Source: Actinocatenispora comari (GTDB lineage: Bacteria; Actinomycetota; Actinomycetes; Mycobacteriales; Micromonosporaceae). Taken from it: 64,000 nucleotides of DNA. The notes beneath the pieces were generated by a model, which saw only the letters and a program-made list of their open reading frames with translations, searched no databases and had not been told where the DNA came from. The stretch lies in the NCBI RefSeq assembly GCF_017312725.1, contig NZ_BOPO01000147.1:1-64000 (forward strand). Direction: 5' to 3'. The position numbers and the translations under genes were made by a program. Below are positions 7,477 through 16,198 of this stretch, piece by piece; within the stretch, counting starts at the first letter, position 1, and every line of letters starts with the position of its first letter.

Positions 7477-8874
7477 GTGCGCCGGCGGCTGCTGATCACC
7501 TACCTGTCGCTGCTGGGCGTGGCGGTGGTGGCGTTCCTGCTGCCGCTGTCGGTGACCATCGCGTCCCGGGAGAACCAGGGCATGTTCATCGACCGGGTGG
7601 ACGACACGACCCGGTTCGCCACCGTCGCCGGCACCTGGCTGCGCGGCGGCCGGCTGTCCACCCTGCAGAGCGAGATCGCCGAGTACGACCGGCTGTACGG
7701 GATCGGCGTGGCGGTGGTGTTGCCCGACGGCGTGGTACGCATCGCCTCCCGCGCCGGCATCGACCCGGACGAACCGCTGCTGCGCGACGAGATCCGCGCG
7801 GCGCTGTCCGGCTCCCGGGCCCAACCGGCCGGGGTGATCTGGCCGTGGCAGCACCGGCCGATGGTGGTGGCCGAACCGATCGGCAACTCCGGCGCGATCG
7901 ACGGCGCGGTGGTCACGGTGTCGCCGACCGACGGGCTGCGTACCTCGATCGGCCAGCAGTGGGCGGTGCTGGCGGCGATCGGGTTGATGCTGCTCGCCGT
8001 CGGCGCGGCGCTGGCGATCCCGATCGGGCGCTGGTTCGCCCGCCCGCTCAACGAACTGGACGAGGTGACCCACGCGATCAGCCGCGGCGAGCTGACCGAG
8101 CGGGTGCACGACGACGTGGGACCGCCGGAGCTGCGCCGGCTGGCCAGTTCGTTCAACACGATGGCGGCGCGGCTGTCCGCGCTGATCGACCGGCAACGCG
8201 GCTTCATCTCGTACGCCAGCCACCAGCTGCGCACGCCGCTCGCGTCGGTACGGCTGCGGGTGGAGAACCTCGCCGACGCGGCACCGCCGGCCGACGCCGC
8301 CGAGTACCGGCTGGTGGTCGACGAGGTGGACCGGCTGTCCGCGATCTTCGAGGCGGTGCTGACGTTCGCCCGCGCGGACACCGAATCGGCCGAGCTGACC
8401 GACATCGACGCCGGCGCGATCGCCGACGACCGGGTGGTGGCGTGGCAGGCGATGGCGGACGCGGCCGGGGTCCGGCTGACCCGGGCGGGCGTCGACACCG
8501 CCGCCGCCCGGGCCGCCGCGCAGACCCTCGACCAGGTGCTGGACGTGTTGGTACACAACGCGATCAAGAACTGTGGCCCCGGCGCGACGGTGCAGGTGGT
8601 GGTCGACCGGGATGCCGACGGGGTGCGCGTCGCGGTCTGCGACGACGGGCCTGGCATGACCGACGACCAGATGGCACAGGCGATGCGGCCGTTCTGGCGG
8701 CAACCGGACCGCGGCCAGGCGGGCGCCGGCCTCGGCCTCGCCATCGCGAACGCGTTGGTCACCGCGTCCGGCGGCATGCTGCACCTGCGCCGCTCCGCCG
8801 CCGGTGGCCTGGACGCCGGGGTGCGGCTGGCCGCGGCACCGGCCCCGGCCCGCGTCACGGAGCCGGTCGAATGA
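7477..8874 (+). CDS. Membrane sensor histidine kinase
   Basis: A 465-residue kinase. It has TM1 (about 5-28), an extracellular sensor region of about 135 residues, TM2 (about 166-188), a HAMP linker, a HisKA domain with phospho-acceptor H249 in YASHQLRTPL, and a HATPase domain with N-box VLVHNAIKNC, G1 CDDGPGM and G2 GAGLGLAIANAL. GTG 7477 is set by the GGGGGAGG Shine-Dalgarno at the end of the repeat array. It partners the upstream response regulator and overlaps the downstream TAXI lipoprotein start by 4 nt (ATGA), so the three proteins are probably made in fixed proportion. The extracellular domain may read a TAXI-bound ligand. Confidence 0.94.
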   Translation: MRRRLLITYLSLLGVAVVAFLLPLSVTIASRENQGMFIDRVDDTTRFATVAGTWLRGGRLSTLQSEIAEYDRLYGIGVAVVLPDGVVRIASRAGIDPDEPLLRDEIRAALSGSRAQPAGVIWPWQHRPMVVAEPIGNSGAIDGAVVTVSPTDGLRTSIGQQWAVLAAIGLMLLAVGAALAIPIGRWFARPLNELDEVTHAISRGELTERVHDDVGPPELRRLASSFNTMAARLSALIDRQRGFISYASHQLRTPLASVRLRVENLADAAPPADAAEYRLVVDEVDRLSAIFEAVLTFARADTESAELTDIDAGAIADDRVVAWQAMADAAGVRLTRAGVDTAAARAAAQTLDQVLDVLVHNAIKNCGPGATVQVVVDRDADGVRVAVCDDGPGMTDDQMAQAMRPFWRQPDRGQAGAGLGLAIANALVTASGGMLHLRRSAAGGLDAGVRLAAAPAPARVTEPVE

Positions 8875-9827
8875 GGCGCCGCAGCATCCTCACCGCGCTC
8901 ACCGGCGCCGCCCTGACCGGCGTCACGCCACTGCTCGCCGGCTGCACCGAGGATCCCGGCCCGCGACCGCGGCTGGCCCTGGCGACCGGCGAGAACGGCG
9001 GCGTCTACCAGCCGCTCGGCCGGGCGCTCGGGACGACCCTCGACTCCCGCTGGCGGGTCGAGGCGGCTCCGACGGCCGGCTCGGTGGAGAACCTGGAACG
9101 GCTGCGCTCCGGTCGCGCGCAGGTCGCGTTCACCAGCGTCGACGTCGCCGCGCAGGACCTGGAGGGGCTCGGCTCGTTCGGCTCCAAGTACCAGCTGCGG
9201 GCGCTCGCCGAGCTCTACGCCGACCACGTGCACCTGGTCACCGCGCTGGAACGCGGCGCGTTCGGGGTGGACGGGCTCGCCGGCCGGCCGGTGTCCACCG
9301 GCGCCGCCGGGTCCGGTACCGAGGTGGCGGCGACCCGGCTGCTCGCCGCCGGTGGGATCACCCTGCGCGGCTTCGAACAGCACAAGCTGGGGCTGCGCGA
9401 CTCGATCGCGGCGCTGCGCGCCGGCATCATCGACGCGTTCTTCTTCTCCAGCGGCCTGCCCTGCACCGCGATCGCCGAGCTGGTCGCCTCCGGCGACCTG
9501 GAGGTCGGCCTGACCGACCTGAGCTGGTACGTGCCGACCCTGCAGAGCCAGTACGGCGAGGTCTACAGCACCGGCTGGATCCCGAACTCGATCTACAACC
9601 TCACCTCGGTCAGCACCGTGGCGGTCGCGAACGTCCTCGCGGTACCGGCGGCGATGAGCGAGTCCGCGGCATACCAGCTGACCCGGCTGCTGTTCGTCGC
9701 CAAGCCCCGGCTGTCCGCCGCACACCCGGAGGGCCGGCAGCTCGATCCGCGCTCGGCCCTCGGCACCTACCCCGTCCCGCTGCATCCCGGCGCCGAACGC
9801 TTCTACCGGGAGCAGAAGGCCCCGTAG
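8871..9827 (+). CDS. TAXI-family solute-binding lipoprotein
   Basis: A 318-residue substrate-binding protein of the TRAP-associated extracytoplasmic immunogenic (TAXI) family. The signal peptide ends in lipobox LLAGC, so it should be anchored to the outer face of the membrane. Family features are LATGENGGVYQPLGRALG at the start of the mature protein, VAFTSVDVAAQ, STGAAGSGTEVAATRLL, and the aromatic-rich ligand region around GWIPNSIYNLTSVSTVAVANVL. TAXI proteins normally feed a fused TRAP permease. None is present here; instead the gene is translationally coupled to a two-component system, suggesting that it presents ligand to the kinase. It converges on the lysozyme-like gene with a 24-bp gap. 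Confidence 0.85.
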   Translation: MRRRSILTALTGAALTGVTPLLAGCTEDPGPRPRLALATGENGGVYQPLGRALGTTLDSRWRVEAAPTAGSVENLERLRSGRAQVAFTSVDVAAQDLEGLGSFGSKYQLRALAELYADHVHLVTALERGAFGVDGLAGRPVSTGAAGSGTEVAATRLLAAGGITLRGFEQHKLGLRDSIAALRAGIIDAFFFSSGLPCTAIAELVASGDLEVGLTDLSWYVPTLQSQYGEVYSTGWIPNSIYNLTSVSTVAVANVLAVPAAMSESAAYQLTRLLFVAKPRLSAAHPEGRQLDPRSALGTYPVPLHPGAERFYREQKAP

Positions 9828-9851
9828 GGCAGGTGCCGCACCGGTCCGCGC

Positions 9852-10457
9852 TCAGCCGGCGTAGGCGTTGTAGGCGGCGTAGGCGAAGTTGATCCGGTTG
9901 GTGCTGTTGCACGCGCCGCAGATCTCGTACTTGTCCTGGAAGGCGATGACGGCGTCGTCGATCGTGCCCGCCGCCTGCAGGTCGCCGAGCCCGTAGCCGG
10001 GGAAGCTGGTCAGCTCGAACCAGATGAAGTCCAGCTGCAGCGTCAGGTCGTAGACGTTGCCGCCGTTGGCGAACGCGGCCACGTTGTCGCCCGGGTCGGT
10101 GTCCCACCGGCCGCCGGCGCTCCACTGCGCGATGCCCCGGCCGGGGCCACCGCCGTACTGCCAGATCGTCGGGTCCATCCCGGACTCCTGGTCGAGGTTG
10201 CCGATGACGCCGGCCGACTGCTGCGCGGTCAGGCCCTTGGCGACGAAGTAGTTGAACGCGGCCTGCTCGTTCTGGGTGATCACCGACGGGGCGATCGGCG
10301 AGTTGTTGGGGCTCATCCCGCCGTGGCTGGCGGCGCTCGCGGCGGCCGCCGAGGTCTGGGGCGACGCCTGCGCGGGTGCGGTGGTACCGGCCAGCGTGAG
10401 GGCGCCGGCGACCGTCGCGGTGAGGATGGCGATGCGTGCTTTGCCGGATCTGAACAC
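9852..10457 (-). CDS. Secreted phage-tail-tip-lysozyme-like protein
   Basis: A 201-residue secreted protein: signal peptide (about 1-31, ending APAQA), a short Ala/Ser linker, then a lysozyme-like domain of the phage tail-tip type. The hallmark is NYFVAKGLTAQQSAGVIGNLDQESGMDP, with the glutamate in QESG as the likely catalytic acid, then YGGGPGRGIAQWSAGGRW. CGAC near the C-terminus provides a possible disulfide. GTG 10457 is used; a GGAGAG lies 4 nt upstream. It probably cleaves or remodels peptidoglycan. The upstream region is an unusually A/T-rich patch with promoter-like hexamers. Confidence 0.8.
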   Translation of the reverse strand: MFRSGKARIAILTATVAGALTLAGTTAPAQASPQTSAAAASAASHGGMSPNNSPIAPSVITQNEQAAFNYFVAKGLTAQQSAGVIGNLDQESGMDPTIWQYGGGPGRGIAQWSAGGRWDTDPGDNVAAFANGGNVYDLTLQLDFIWFELTSFPGYGLGDLQAAGTIDDAVIAFQDKYEICGACNSTNRINFAYAAYNAYAG

Positions 10458-10540
10458 GGCACACTCTCCGTTCTTCGCCGGTGTGGCTGCTGGGACCGGC
10501 GCTGGTAGGGGATCCCCGCGAACGAACCAGGGACACGCAG

Positions 10541-10606
10541 GTAGGTTACGTCCCGTAATAAAGATAAAAAAGACCGTATTAGCCAGAATATGACTAGATT
10601 GGTCAG
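10541..10606 (-). promoter_or_regulatory. A/T-rich promoter island upstream of the lysozyme-like gene
   Basis: About 65 bp with very low GC for this genome, including AATAAAGATAAAAAAGACC. On the minus strand CTGACC (10606-10601) and TAATAC (10581-10576) are separated by 19 bp, a plausible housekeeping-sigma promoter about 120 bp before the GTG. A TTTTTTATCTTTATTA run lies in the predicted leader. Confidence 0.45.
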
Positions 10607-10660
10607 TGGAGGCGGCCCCGCCACCAGGCCACCGGTGGGCTCACGTGCCAGTCGGCCGGG

Positions 10661-11290
10661 TCAGCGGCGGGCGAAGAGGATCGCGCCCGGTCGGTCGGTG
10701 TCCAGGTTGAACTCCCACTGCGCCGCTACCGTGAACCCGGCCTCACGCAGCCAGCCGGCAACCCGCTCCGCGCGGCGCCGGTGCACGGGAGCGTCCCCGC
10801 TGCTGCCCGGCGGTACCGGTCGGGCCGGGTCACCGACGTGGAAGCCGACTTGCAGCGGCCCGCCGGGGCGCAGCACCCGGTGGAACTGCCGCAGCACGGC
10901 GGGCACCGTGTCGTCCGGCACGTGGATCAGCGACCACCAGGCGAGCAGCCCGCCCACCGAGGCCGCCGGCAGGTGCAACTCGGTCATCGAGCCCACCTCG
11001 AACCGCAGCCCCGGATGGTTCGACCGGGCGACCTCGATCATCCCCGGGGCCAGGTCGATGCCGAACGCCTCGACGCCGAGGCCGTGCAGGTGCGCGGTGA
11101 CGTGCCCGGGACCGCATCCGACGTCGGCGACCGGACCGCCACCGGCCGCCCGTACCTGACCGGCGAACACGTCCAGCGCCGCGTTCAGGTACGGCAGCCG
11201 GCCGCCCAGGATGTCTCGCACCACCTCGGCGTAACCGGCCGCCTCCGCGTCGTACGACGCCCGCGTCCGCGCCAGCCAGTCGTCACCCAT
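10661..11290 (-). CDS. Class I SAM-dependent methyltransferase
   Basis: A 209-residue methyltransferase. The glycine-rich SAM loop VADVGCGPGHVT is followed by an acidic strand end (GIDLAPGMIEVARS), then a motif II/III-like GGLLAWWSLIHVPDD and LRQFHRVLRPGGPLQVGFHVGD. This order is typical of the Methyltransf_11/25 type acting on small molecules. It starts at ATG 11290, divergent from hrpA 85 bp away. Substrate is unknown. It ends close to the A/T-rich island but is probably not co-transcribed with the lysozyme-like gene. Confidence 0.88.
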   Translation of the reverse strand: MGDDWLARTRASYDAEAAGYAEVVRDILGGRLPYLNAALDVFAGQVRAAGGGPVADVGCGPGHVTAHLHGLGVEAFGIDLAPGMIEVARSNHPGLRFEVGSMTELHLPAASVGGLLAWWSLIHVPDDTVPAVLRQFHRVLRPGGPLQVGFHVGDPARPVPPGSSGDAPVHRRRAERVAGWLREAGFTVAAQWEFNLDTDRPGAILFARR

Positions 11291-11374
11291 CCCCGCACGC
11301 TAACCGACCGCTGGTGGCGGGCCCGGGCCGCGACGCCCGCTGGCCGGAAACCGGGAGGCGGGTCGGGCGGGGGC

Positions 11375-14300
11375 ATGCCTATCCTGGTGCGCGAGATGGA
11401 TACGCCGCCCGCCACCGACCGCACCGTGCCCGCGGGTGGAGACTCCCCGCATTCGGCCCCGACGTCCGATTCCGCCGCCGCACCGGGATCCCCGGGGACA
11501 CCGGGTGGTCGGTCGGCGGCTCGTGGGTCGTCCGGCCGCGGCCAGCGACGTCGTGGGCCGCGGCGACCCGACGGGGCCGGCACCGAGGTGGCGCGGGGGC
11601 CGGCCGAGCGCGGGTTGCGGGCACGGATCGGCACGCTGAGCGTGCTCGACCGGTACCGGCTGGGTCGCCGGCTGGACCAGGCGCGCGGCGCGGCCGACGC
11701 GGCGGAGCTGGACCGGCTGGCCGAGCAGGTCACGGCGGCCGAGCAGCGGATCGCGAACCGGCGGGCCACGGTGCCGGTGCTGAAGTACCCGCCGGAGCTG
11801 CCGGTCAGCGAGCACCGGGACGAGATCGCCGCGGCGATCCGGGACCACCAGGTGGTGATCGTCGCCGGCGAGACCGGGTCGGGCAAGACCACCCAGATCC
11901 CGAAGATCTGCCTGGAGCTGGGGCGCGGCATCCACGGCACGATCGGGCACACCCAGCCGCGCCGGATCGCCGCCCGTACCGTCGCCGAACGCATCGCCGA
12001 GGAGCTCGACTCGCCGCTGGGCGGGGCGGTCGGCTACCAGGTCCGGTTCACCGACCAGGTGGGGCCGAACACGCTGGTCAAGCTGATGACCGACGGCATC
12101 CTGCTGGCCGAGATCCAGCGCGACCGGATGCTCCGACGGTACGACACGATCATCATCGACGAGGCGCACGAGCGCAGCCTCAACATCGACTTCCTGCTCG
12201 GGTACCTGAAGCGGTTGCTGCCGCGCCGGCCCGACCTGAAGGTGATCATCACCTCGGCCACCATCGAGACCGAACGGTTCTCCCGCCACTTCGGCACCGC
12301 GGAGCAGCCCGCGCCGGTGATCGAGGTGTCCGGCCGGACCTACCCGGTCGAGGTGCGGTACCGGCCGATCACCGCCGAGGATCCGGACCGCGACCAGGTG
12401 ACCGCGATCGGCGCGGCGGTCGACGAGTTGCGCGCCGAGGGCGGCGGCGACATCCTGGTGTTCCTGTCCGGCGAGCGGGAGATCAGGGACGCGGCGGACG
12501 CGCTGGCCAAGCGCGAGCAGCAGCGGGGCGGCCGGCCGGGTACCGAGACGCTGGAGATCCTGCCGCTGTACGCCCGGCTGTCGTCCGCCGAGCAGCACCG
12601 GGTGTTCCAGCCGCACCGCGGTCGCCGGGTGGTGCTCGCGACCAACGTCGCGGAGACCTCGCTGACGGTGCCGGGCATCCGGTACGTGATCGACACCGGT
12701 ACGGCACGCATCTCCCGCTACAGCCACCGGTTGAAGGTGCAGCGGTTGCCGATCGAGCCGGTCTCCCAGGCGTCGGCGAACCAGCGGATGGGCCGCTGCG
12801 GCCGTACCTCCGACGGCATCTGCATCCGGCTCTACGACGAGGACGACTTCGCGTCCCGGCCCGAGTACACCGAGCCGGAGATCCTGCGTACCAACCTGGC
12901 GTCGGTGCTGCTGCAGATGGCGGCCGCGCGGTTGGGCGACATCGCGGAGTTCCCGTTCGTCGACCCGCCGGACTCCCGCCAGGTACGGGCCGGCGTGCAG
13001 TTGCTGGAGGAGCTGAGCGCGCTCGGCCCGGGCGGCGAGCTGACGAAGCTCGGCCGCCGCATCGCCGAGCTGCCGATCGATCCGCGGCTGGCTCGGATGG
13101 TCCTCGAAGCGGACTCGAACGACTGCGTGCGCGAGATCCTGGTCATCACCGCCGCACTGTCCATTCAGGACCCGCGGGAGCGGCCGGCCGACGCGCAGCA
13201 GCAGGCATCGGCGTCGCACGCCCGGTTCGCCGACAAGGAGTCCGACTTCCTCGCCTACCTGAACCTGTGGAAGTACCTGCGGGACAAGCAGCAGGAGCTG
13301 TCCGGCAACCAGTTCCGCAAGTTGTGCCGGTCGGAATACCTGAACTACCTCCGGGTACGGGAGTGGCAGGACCTGCATGCCCAGCTGCGCCAGGTGATCC
13401 GCGGGATGGGCATCAACCGCAACACGCTCGACGCGCCGGCCGACCGGGTGCACACCGCGCTGCTGTCCGGGCTGCTGTCGCACATCGGCCTGAAGGACAC
13501 CGAACGCAAGAAGCAGCAGAAGGCGCGCGGCCCGGTGGAGTACCTGGGCGCGCGCGGCGCGCAGTTCGCCATTTTCCCCGGGTCGGCGCTGGCGCGCAAG
13601 CAGCCGCAGTTCGTGATGGCCGCCGAGCTGGTGGAGACCTCCCGGCTGTGGGCCCGGGTGGTCGCCGGCATCGATCCGGCCATGGTGGAGGCGCTGGCCG
13701 CGCACCTGGTCAAGCGCACCTACTCCGAACCGCACTGGGAGAAGCGCCAGGCCGCGGTCGTCGGGTACGAGAAGGTCACCCTCTACGGGGTGCCGATCGT
13801 GCCGCGGCGCAAGGTGAACTACGGCCGAATCGATCCGGAGATCGCCCGCGACCTGTTCATCCGGCACGCGCTGGTGGACGGCGACTGGGAGACGCACCAC
13901 CAGTTCTTCGCCGACAACCAGCGGTTGCGGTCCGATGTGGAGGACCTGGAGAACCGGTCCCGGCGGCGGGACATCGTGGTCGACGACGACACCCTGTACG
14001 AGTTCTACGACGCCCGGATCCCCGCCGACGTGGTCAGCGGCCGGCACTTCGACGCGTGGTGGAAGAAGATCCGGCGCGAGCAGCCCGAGCTGCTGACGTT
14101 CACCCCGGACATGCTCGTCACCGACGCGGCCGGTGCGGTCAGCGCCGAGCAGTACCCGGACGAGTGGCACTCCGACGGTCTGCGGCTGCCGCTGTCGTAC
14201 GCGTTCGAGCCCGGTACCGCCGACGACGGGGTCACCGTGCACGTGCCGCTCGCGGTACTCGGTCAGGTGCGCGGCGAGCAGCTCGACTGGCAGGTACCGG

Positions 14301-15493
14301 GGCTGCGCGAGGAGCTGGTCACCGCGCTGCTCAAGGGTCTGCCCAAGCAGCTGCGCCGCTCCCTGGTGCCGGTACCCGACACCGCCCGCGCCCTGCTCGC
14401 CCGCATCTCGCCGGCCGACGGACCGCTGCTGACCGCGATCGAACGCGGCCTGCGCGACCTGCTCGGCGTGCACGTGCCGCGCGACGCCTGGCAGCTCGAC
14501 GCGCTGCCGGCGCACCTGCGGCCGCACTACGTCGTCGAGGACGGCGCCGGCGATCCGGTCGCCACCGGCCGCGACCTGGGCGCCCTGAAGGACCAGCTCG
14601 CCGAGCAGGCCCGCACCGCGCTGACCGCCTCGGTACGCGGGATCGAACGCACCGGGTTGACCGACTGGACGATCGGTGAACTGCCCCAGCTCTACGAGCA
14701 GAGCGTCGGCGGCCAGCACGTGCGCGCCTACCCGACGCTGCACGACGACGGCGACTCGGTGTCCGTACGGTTGGCGGAAAGCCCTGCCGCGCAACGGGAA
14801 CAGCTGTGGCGCGGCACCCGGCGGCTGATCCTGCTGTCGATTCCGTCGCCGGCGAAGTACGTGCTGGCCAACCTGTCGAACACCAGCAAGCTGGCGCTGT
14901 CCACCAACCCGGACGGCAGCGTCGCCGCGCTGCTCGCCGACTGTACCGACTGCGCCGCCGACAAGCTGATCGCCGACGCCGGCGGCCCGGTGTACGACGA
15001 GGCCGGGTTCCGCCGGCTGCGCGACGCGGTGCGCGCCAACCTGAACCCGATGGTGCTCGGCGCGTTGACCGCGGTGGAGAAGATCCTCGCCGCGCACCGC
15101 CGGGTGCTCGCCCGGGTGTCCAACACCGGCAACGTGCTGCTGGTCGCGGCGCTCGCCGACATCAAGCAGCAGCTGGCCGGGCTGGTACATGCCGGGTTCG
15201 TGGCCGAGACCGGCTGGCAGCGGCTCGCCGACCTGCCGCGGTACCTGTCCGCTGTGGACAAACGGTTGGACCGGCTGCCCGGCAACCCGCAGCGCGACCG
15301 GGAACAGATGACCCGGGTGCGCGAGCTGGCCGCCGAGTACGAGGACGCCCGCGCGCAACGGCCGCCGAGCCCCGAGCTGACCGCGATCCGGTGGATGCTG
15401 GAGGAGCTGCGCGTCTCCTACTTCGCGCAGAGCCTCGGCACCCCGTACCCGATCTCCGACCGCCGGATCGAACGCGCCCTCGACGCCCTCTGA
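11375..15493 (+). CDS. hrpA: ATP-dependent RNA helicase HrpA (DEAH box)
   Basis: A 1372-residue DEAH-box helicase close in size to E. coli HrpA (1300). Motifs in order: GETGSGKTT (165-173), QPRRIAARTVAERIA, DEAH (262-265), SAT (motif III), FLSGEREIRD, ATNVAETSLTVPGIRYVIDTG (motif V) and QRMGRCGR (motif VI). The helicase-associated and OB regions follow, then the long C-terminal domain characteristic of bacterial HrpA (DUF3418). HrpA acts on mRNA and stalled ribosomes in E. coli. ATG 11375 has GGGCGGGGG just upstream; ATG 11396 is an alternative without a good site. The first about 80 residues are disordered and rich in Pro, Gly, Ser and Arg. The frame continues upstream through the antisense of the methyltransferase, which I reject. 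Confidence 0.95.
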   Translation: MPILVREMDTPPATDRTVPAGGDSPHSAPTSDSAAAPGSPGTPGGRSAARGSSGRGQRRRGPRRPDGAGTEVARGPAERGLRARIGTLSVLDRYRLGRRLDQARGAADAAELDRLAEQVTAAEQRIANRRATVPVLKYPPELPVSEHRDEIAAAIRDHQVVIVAGETGSGKTTQIPKICLELGRGIHGTIGHTQPRRIAARTVAERIAEELDSPLGGAVGYQVRFTDQVGPNTLVKLMTDGILLAEIQRDRMLRRYDTIIIDEAHERSLNIDFLLGYLKRLLPRRPDLKVIITSATIETERFSRHFGTAEQPAPVIEVSGRTYPVEVRYRPITAEDPDRDQVTAIGAAVDELRAEGGGDILVFLSGEREIRDAADALAKREQQRGGRPGTETLEILPLYARLSSAEQHRVFQPHRGRRVVLATNVAETSLTVPGIRYVIDTGTARISRYSHRLKVQRLPIEPVSQASANQRMGRCGRTSDGICIRLYDEDDFASRPEYTEPEILRTNLASVLLQMAAARLGDIAEFPFVDPPDSRQVRAGVQLLEELSALGPGGELTKLGRRIAELPIDPRLARMVLEADSNDCVREILVITAALSIQDPRERPADAQQQASASHARFADKESDFLAYLNLWKYLRDKQQELSGNQFRKLCRSEYLNYLRVREWQDLHAQLRQVIRGMGINRNTLDAPADRVHTALLSGLLSHIGLKDTERKKQQKARGPVEYLGARGAQFAIFPGSALARKQPQFVMAAELVETSRLWARVVAGIDPAMVEALAAHLVKRTYSEPHWEKRQAAVVGYEKVTLYGVPIVPRRKVNYGRIDPEIARDLFIRHALVDGDWETHHQFFADNQRLRSDVEDLENRSRRRDIVVDDDTLYEFYDARIPADVVSGRHFDAWWKKIRREQPELLTFTPDMLVTDAAGAVSAEQYPDEWHSDGLRLPLSYAFEPGTADDGVTVHVPLAVLGQVRGEQLDWQVPGLREELVTALLKGLPKQLRRSLVPVPDTARALLARISPADGPLLTAIERGLRDLLGVHVPRDAWQLDALPAHLRPHYVVEDGAGDPVATGRDLGALKDQLAEQARTALTASVRGIERTGLTDWTIGELPQLYEQSVGGQHVRAYPTLHDDGDSVSVRLAESPAAQREQLWRGTRRLILLSIPSPAKYVLANLSNTSKLALSTNPDGSVAALLADCTDCAADKLIADAGGPVYDEAGFRRLRDAVRANLNPMVLGALTAVEKILAAHRRVLARVSNTGNVLLVAALADIKQQLAGLVHAGFVAETGWQRLADLPRYLSAVDKRLDRLPGNPQRDREQMTRVRELAAEYEDARAQRPPSPELTAIRWMLEELRVSYFAQSLGTPYPISDRRIERALDAL

Positions 15494-15548
15494 CCCCCGT
15501 CGGCCAGGGCGGTCGGTGGCCCGGGCGCTCGTCGCGTCCGCGGGCGCC

Positions 15549-16148
15549 TCAGCCCACGTCGAGCCGGCGGTCGTCGCGGTGCGCGCCGTAGAACTCGACC
15601 TGTCGCGCCATCACCGACCGCATCGACGTGTCGCGATCGGTGCCGTACACGGTGCCGGCGAAGTCGAGTCCGCGCTGGATCTCCCACAGCTCGCCGTGCC
15701 GGTCGGGCGGGAACAGCTGCGCCGGGTCGCCGACCGCGATCCAGCCGATCGGCAGCACCGCGTCGGCCGCCAACCGGGAGTTGACGTGCAGCACGCTGTT
15801 GATCCGCAGCTCCGACCGGGCCCCGGCGATGGCCCCGGGGAACATCGACACCCCGGTGGCGGCGAACACCTCGTCCTCGATGCGCGCCCCGTTCACGTGC
15901 GCGTGCGGCCCGACCAGCACCGCGTCGCCGATCGTGGCCGGGTGCCCGGCCCGGCCGCGGACCAGCGCGTTCTCCATCACCACGACGTCCGATCCGACCC
16001 GCACCGCGCCGTCCTCGGCGGTCAGCACCGCGCCGTGCAGAATCCGGGCCCGCTCGCCCAGCACCACGTCACCGCACAGCACCGCACTCGGCGCCACGTA
16101 GGCCGAGTCCGGCACGACGGGCCGCGCTCCTCGATGCTCCAACAACAT
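15549..16148 (-). CDS. Gamma-carbonic-anhydrase-like hexapeptide-repeat protein
   Basis: A 199-residue left-handed beta-helix protein. Imperfect hexapeptide repeats run from about residue 17 to 115 (VVPDSAYVAPSAVLCGDVVLGERARILHGAVL and on). The set H-x(n)-H of the gamma-carbonic anhydrase/YrdA family is partly present (LVGPHAHVNG, VLHVNSRL). The C-terminal third, beginning PIGWIAVGDPAQLFPPDRH, differs from plain YrdA and resembles actinobacterial acetyltransferase-like members. Carbonic anhydrase activity is uncertain because not all zinc histidines can be confirmed by eye. ATG 16148 is preceded by GGTGG. Confidence 0.78.
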   Translation of the reverse strand: MLLEHRGARPVVPDSAYVAPSAVLCGDVVLGERARILHGAVLTAEDGAVRVGSDVVVMENALVRGRAGHPATIGDAVLVGPHAHVNGARIEDEVFAATGVSMFPGAIAGARSELRINSVLHVNSRLAADAVLPIGWIAVGDPAQLFPPDRHGELWEIQRGLDFAGTVYGTDRDTSMRSVMARQVEFYGAHRDDRRLDVG

Positions 16149-16198
16149 CCACCGAGCCTACGACCGCCCTCGCCGCACGCTGAGTTTGATGTGTTCTT

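Noticed and set aside
10458-10660. ydaO-type cyclic-di-AMP riboswitch before the lysozyme-like gene
   Set aside because: Such riboswitches precede cell-wall hydrolases in actinobacteria, but the conserved ydaO core segments could not be found here. The same holds for the short leader of the amidase at 20208-20295.
10781-11374. Upstream extension of the hrpA frame
   Set aside because: It runs antisense through the methyltransferase gene and shows no helicase-like sequence. The ATG at 11375 has a good ribosome-binding site.
11300-15358. 1352-codon open frame antisense to hrpA, and similar long frames such as 3887-6691 (+) and 37208-39844 (-)
   Set aside because: In very high-GC DNA stop codons are rare in shadow frames. 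These have Arg/Gly/Ala/Pro-biased composition and no domain signs, and they overlap clearly real genes.
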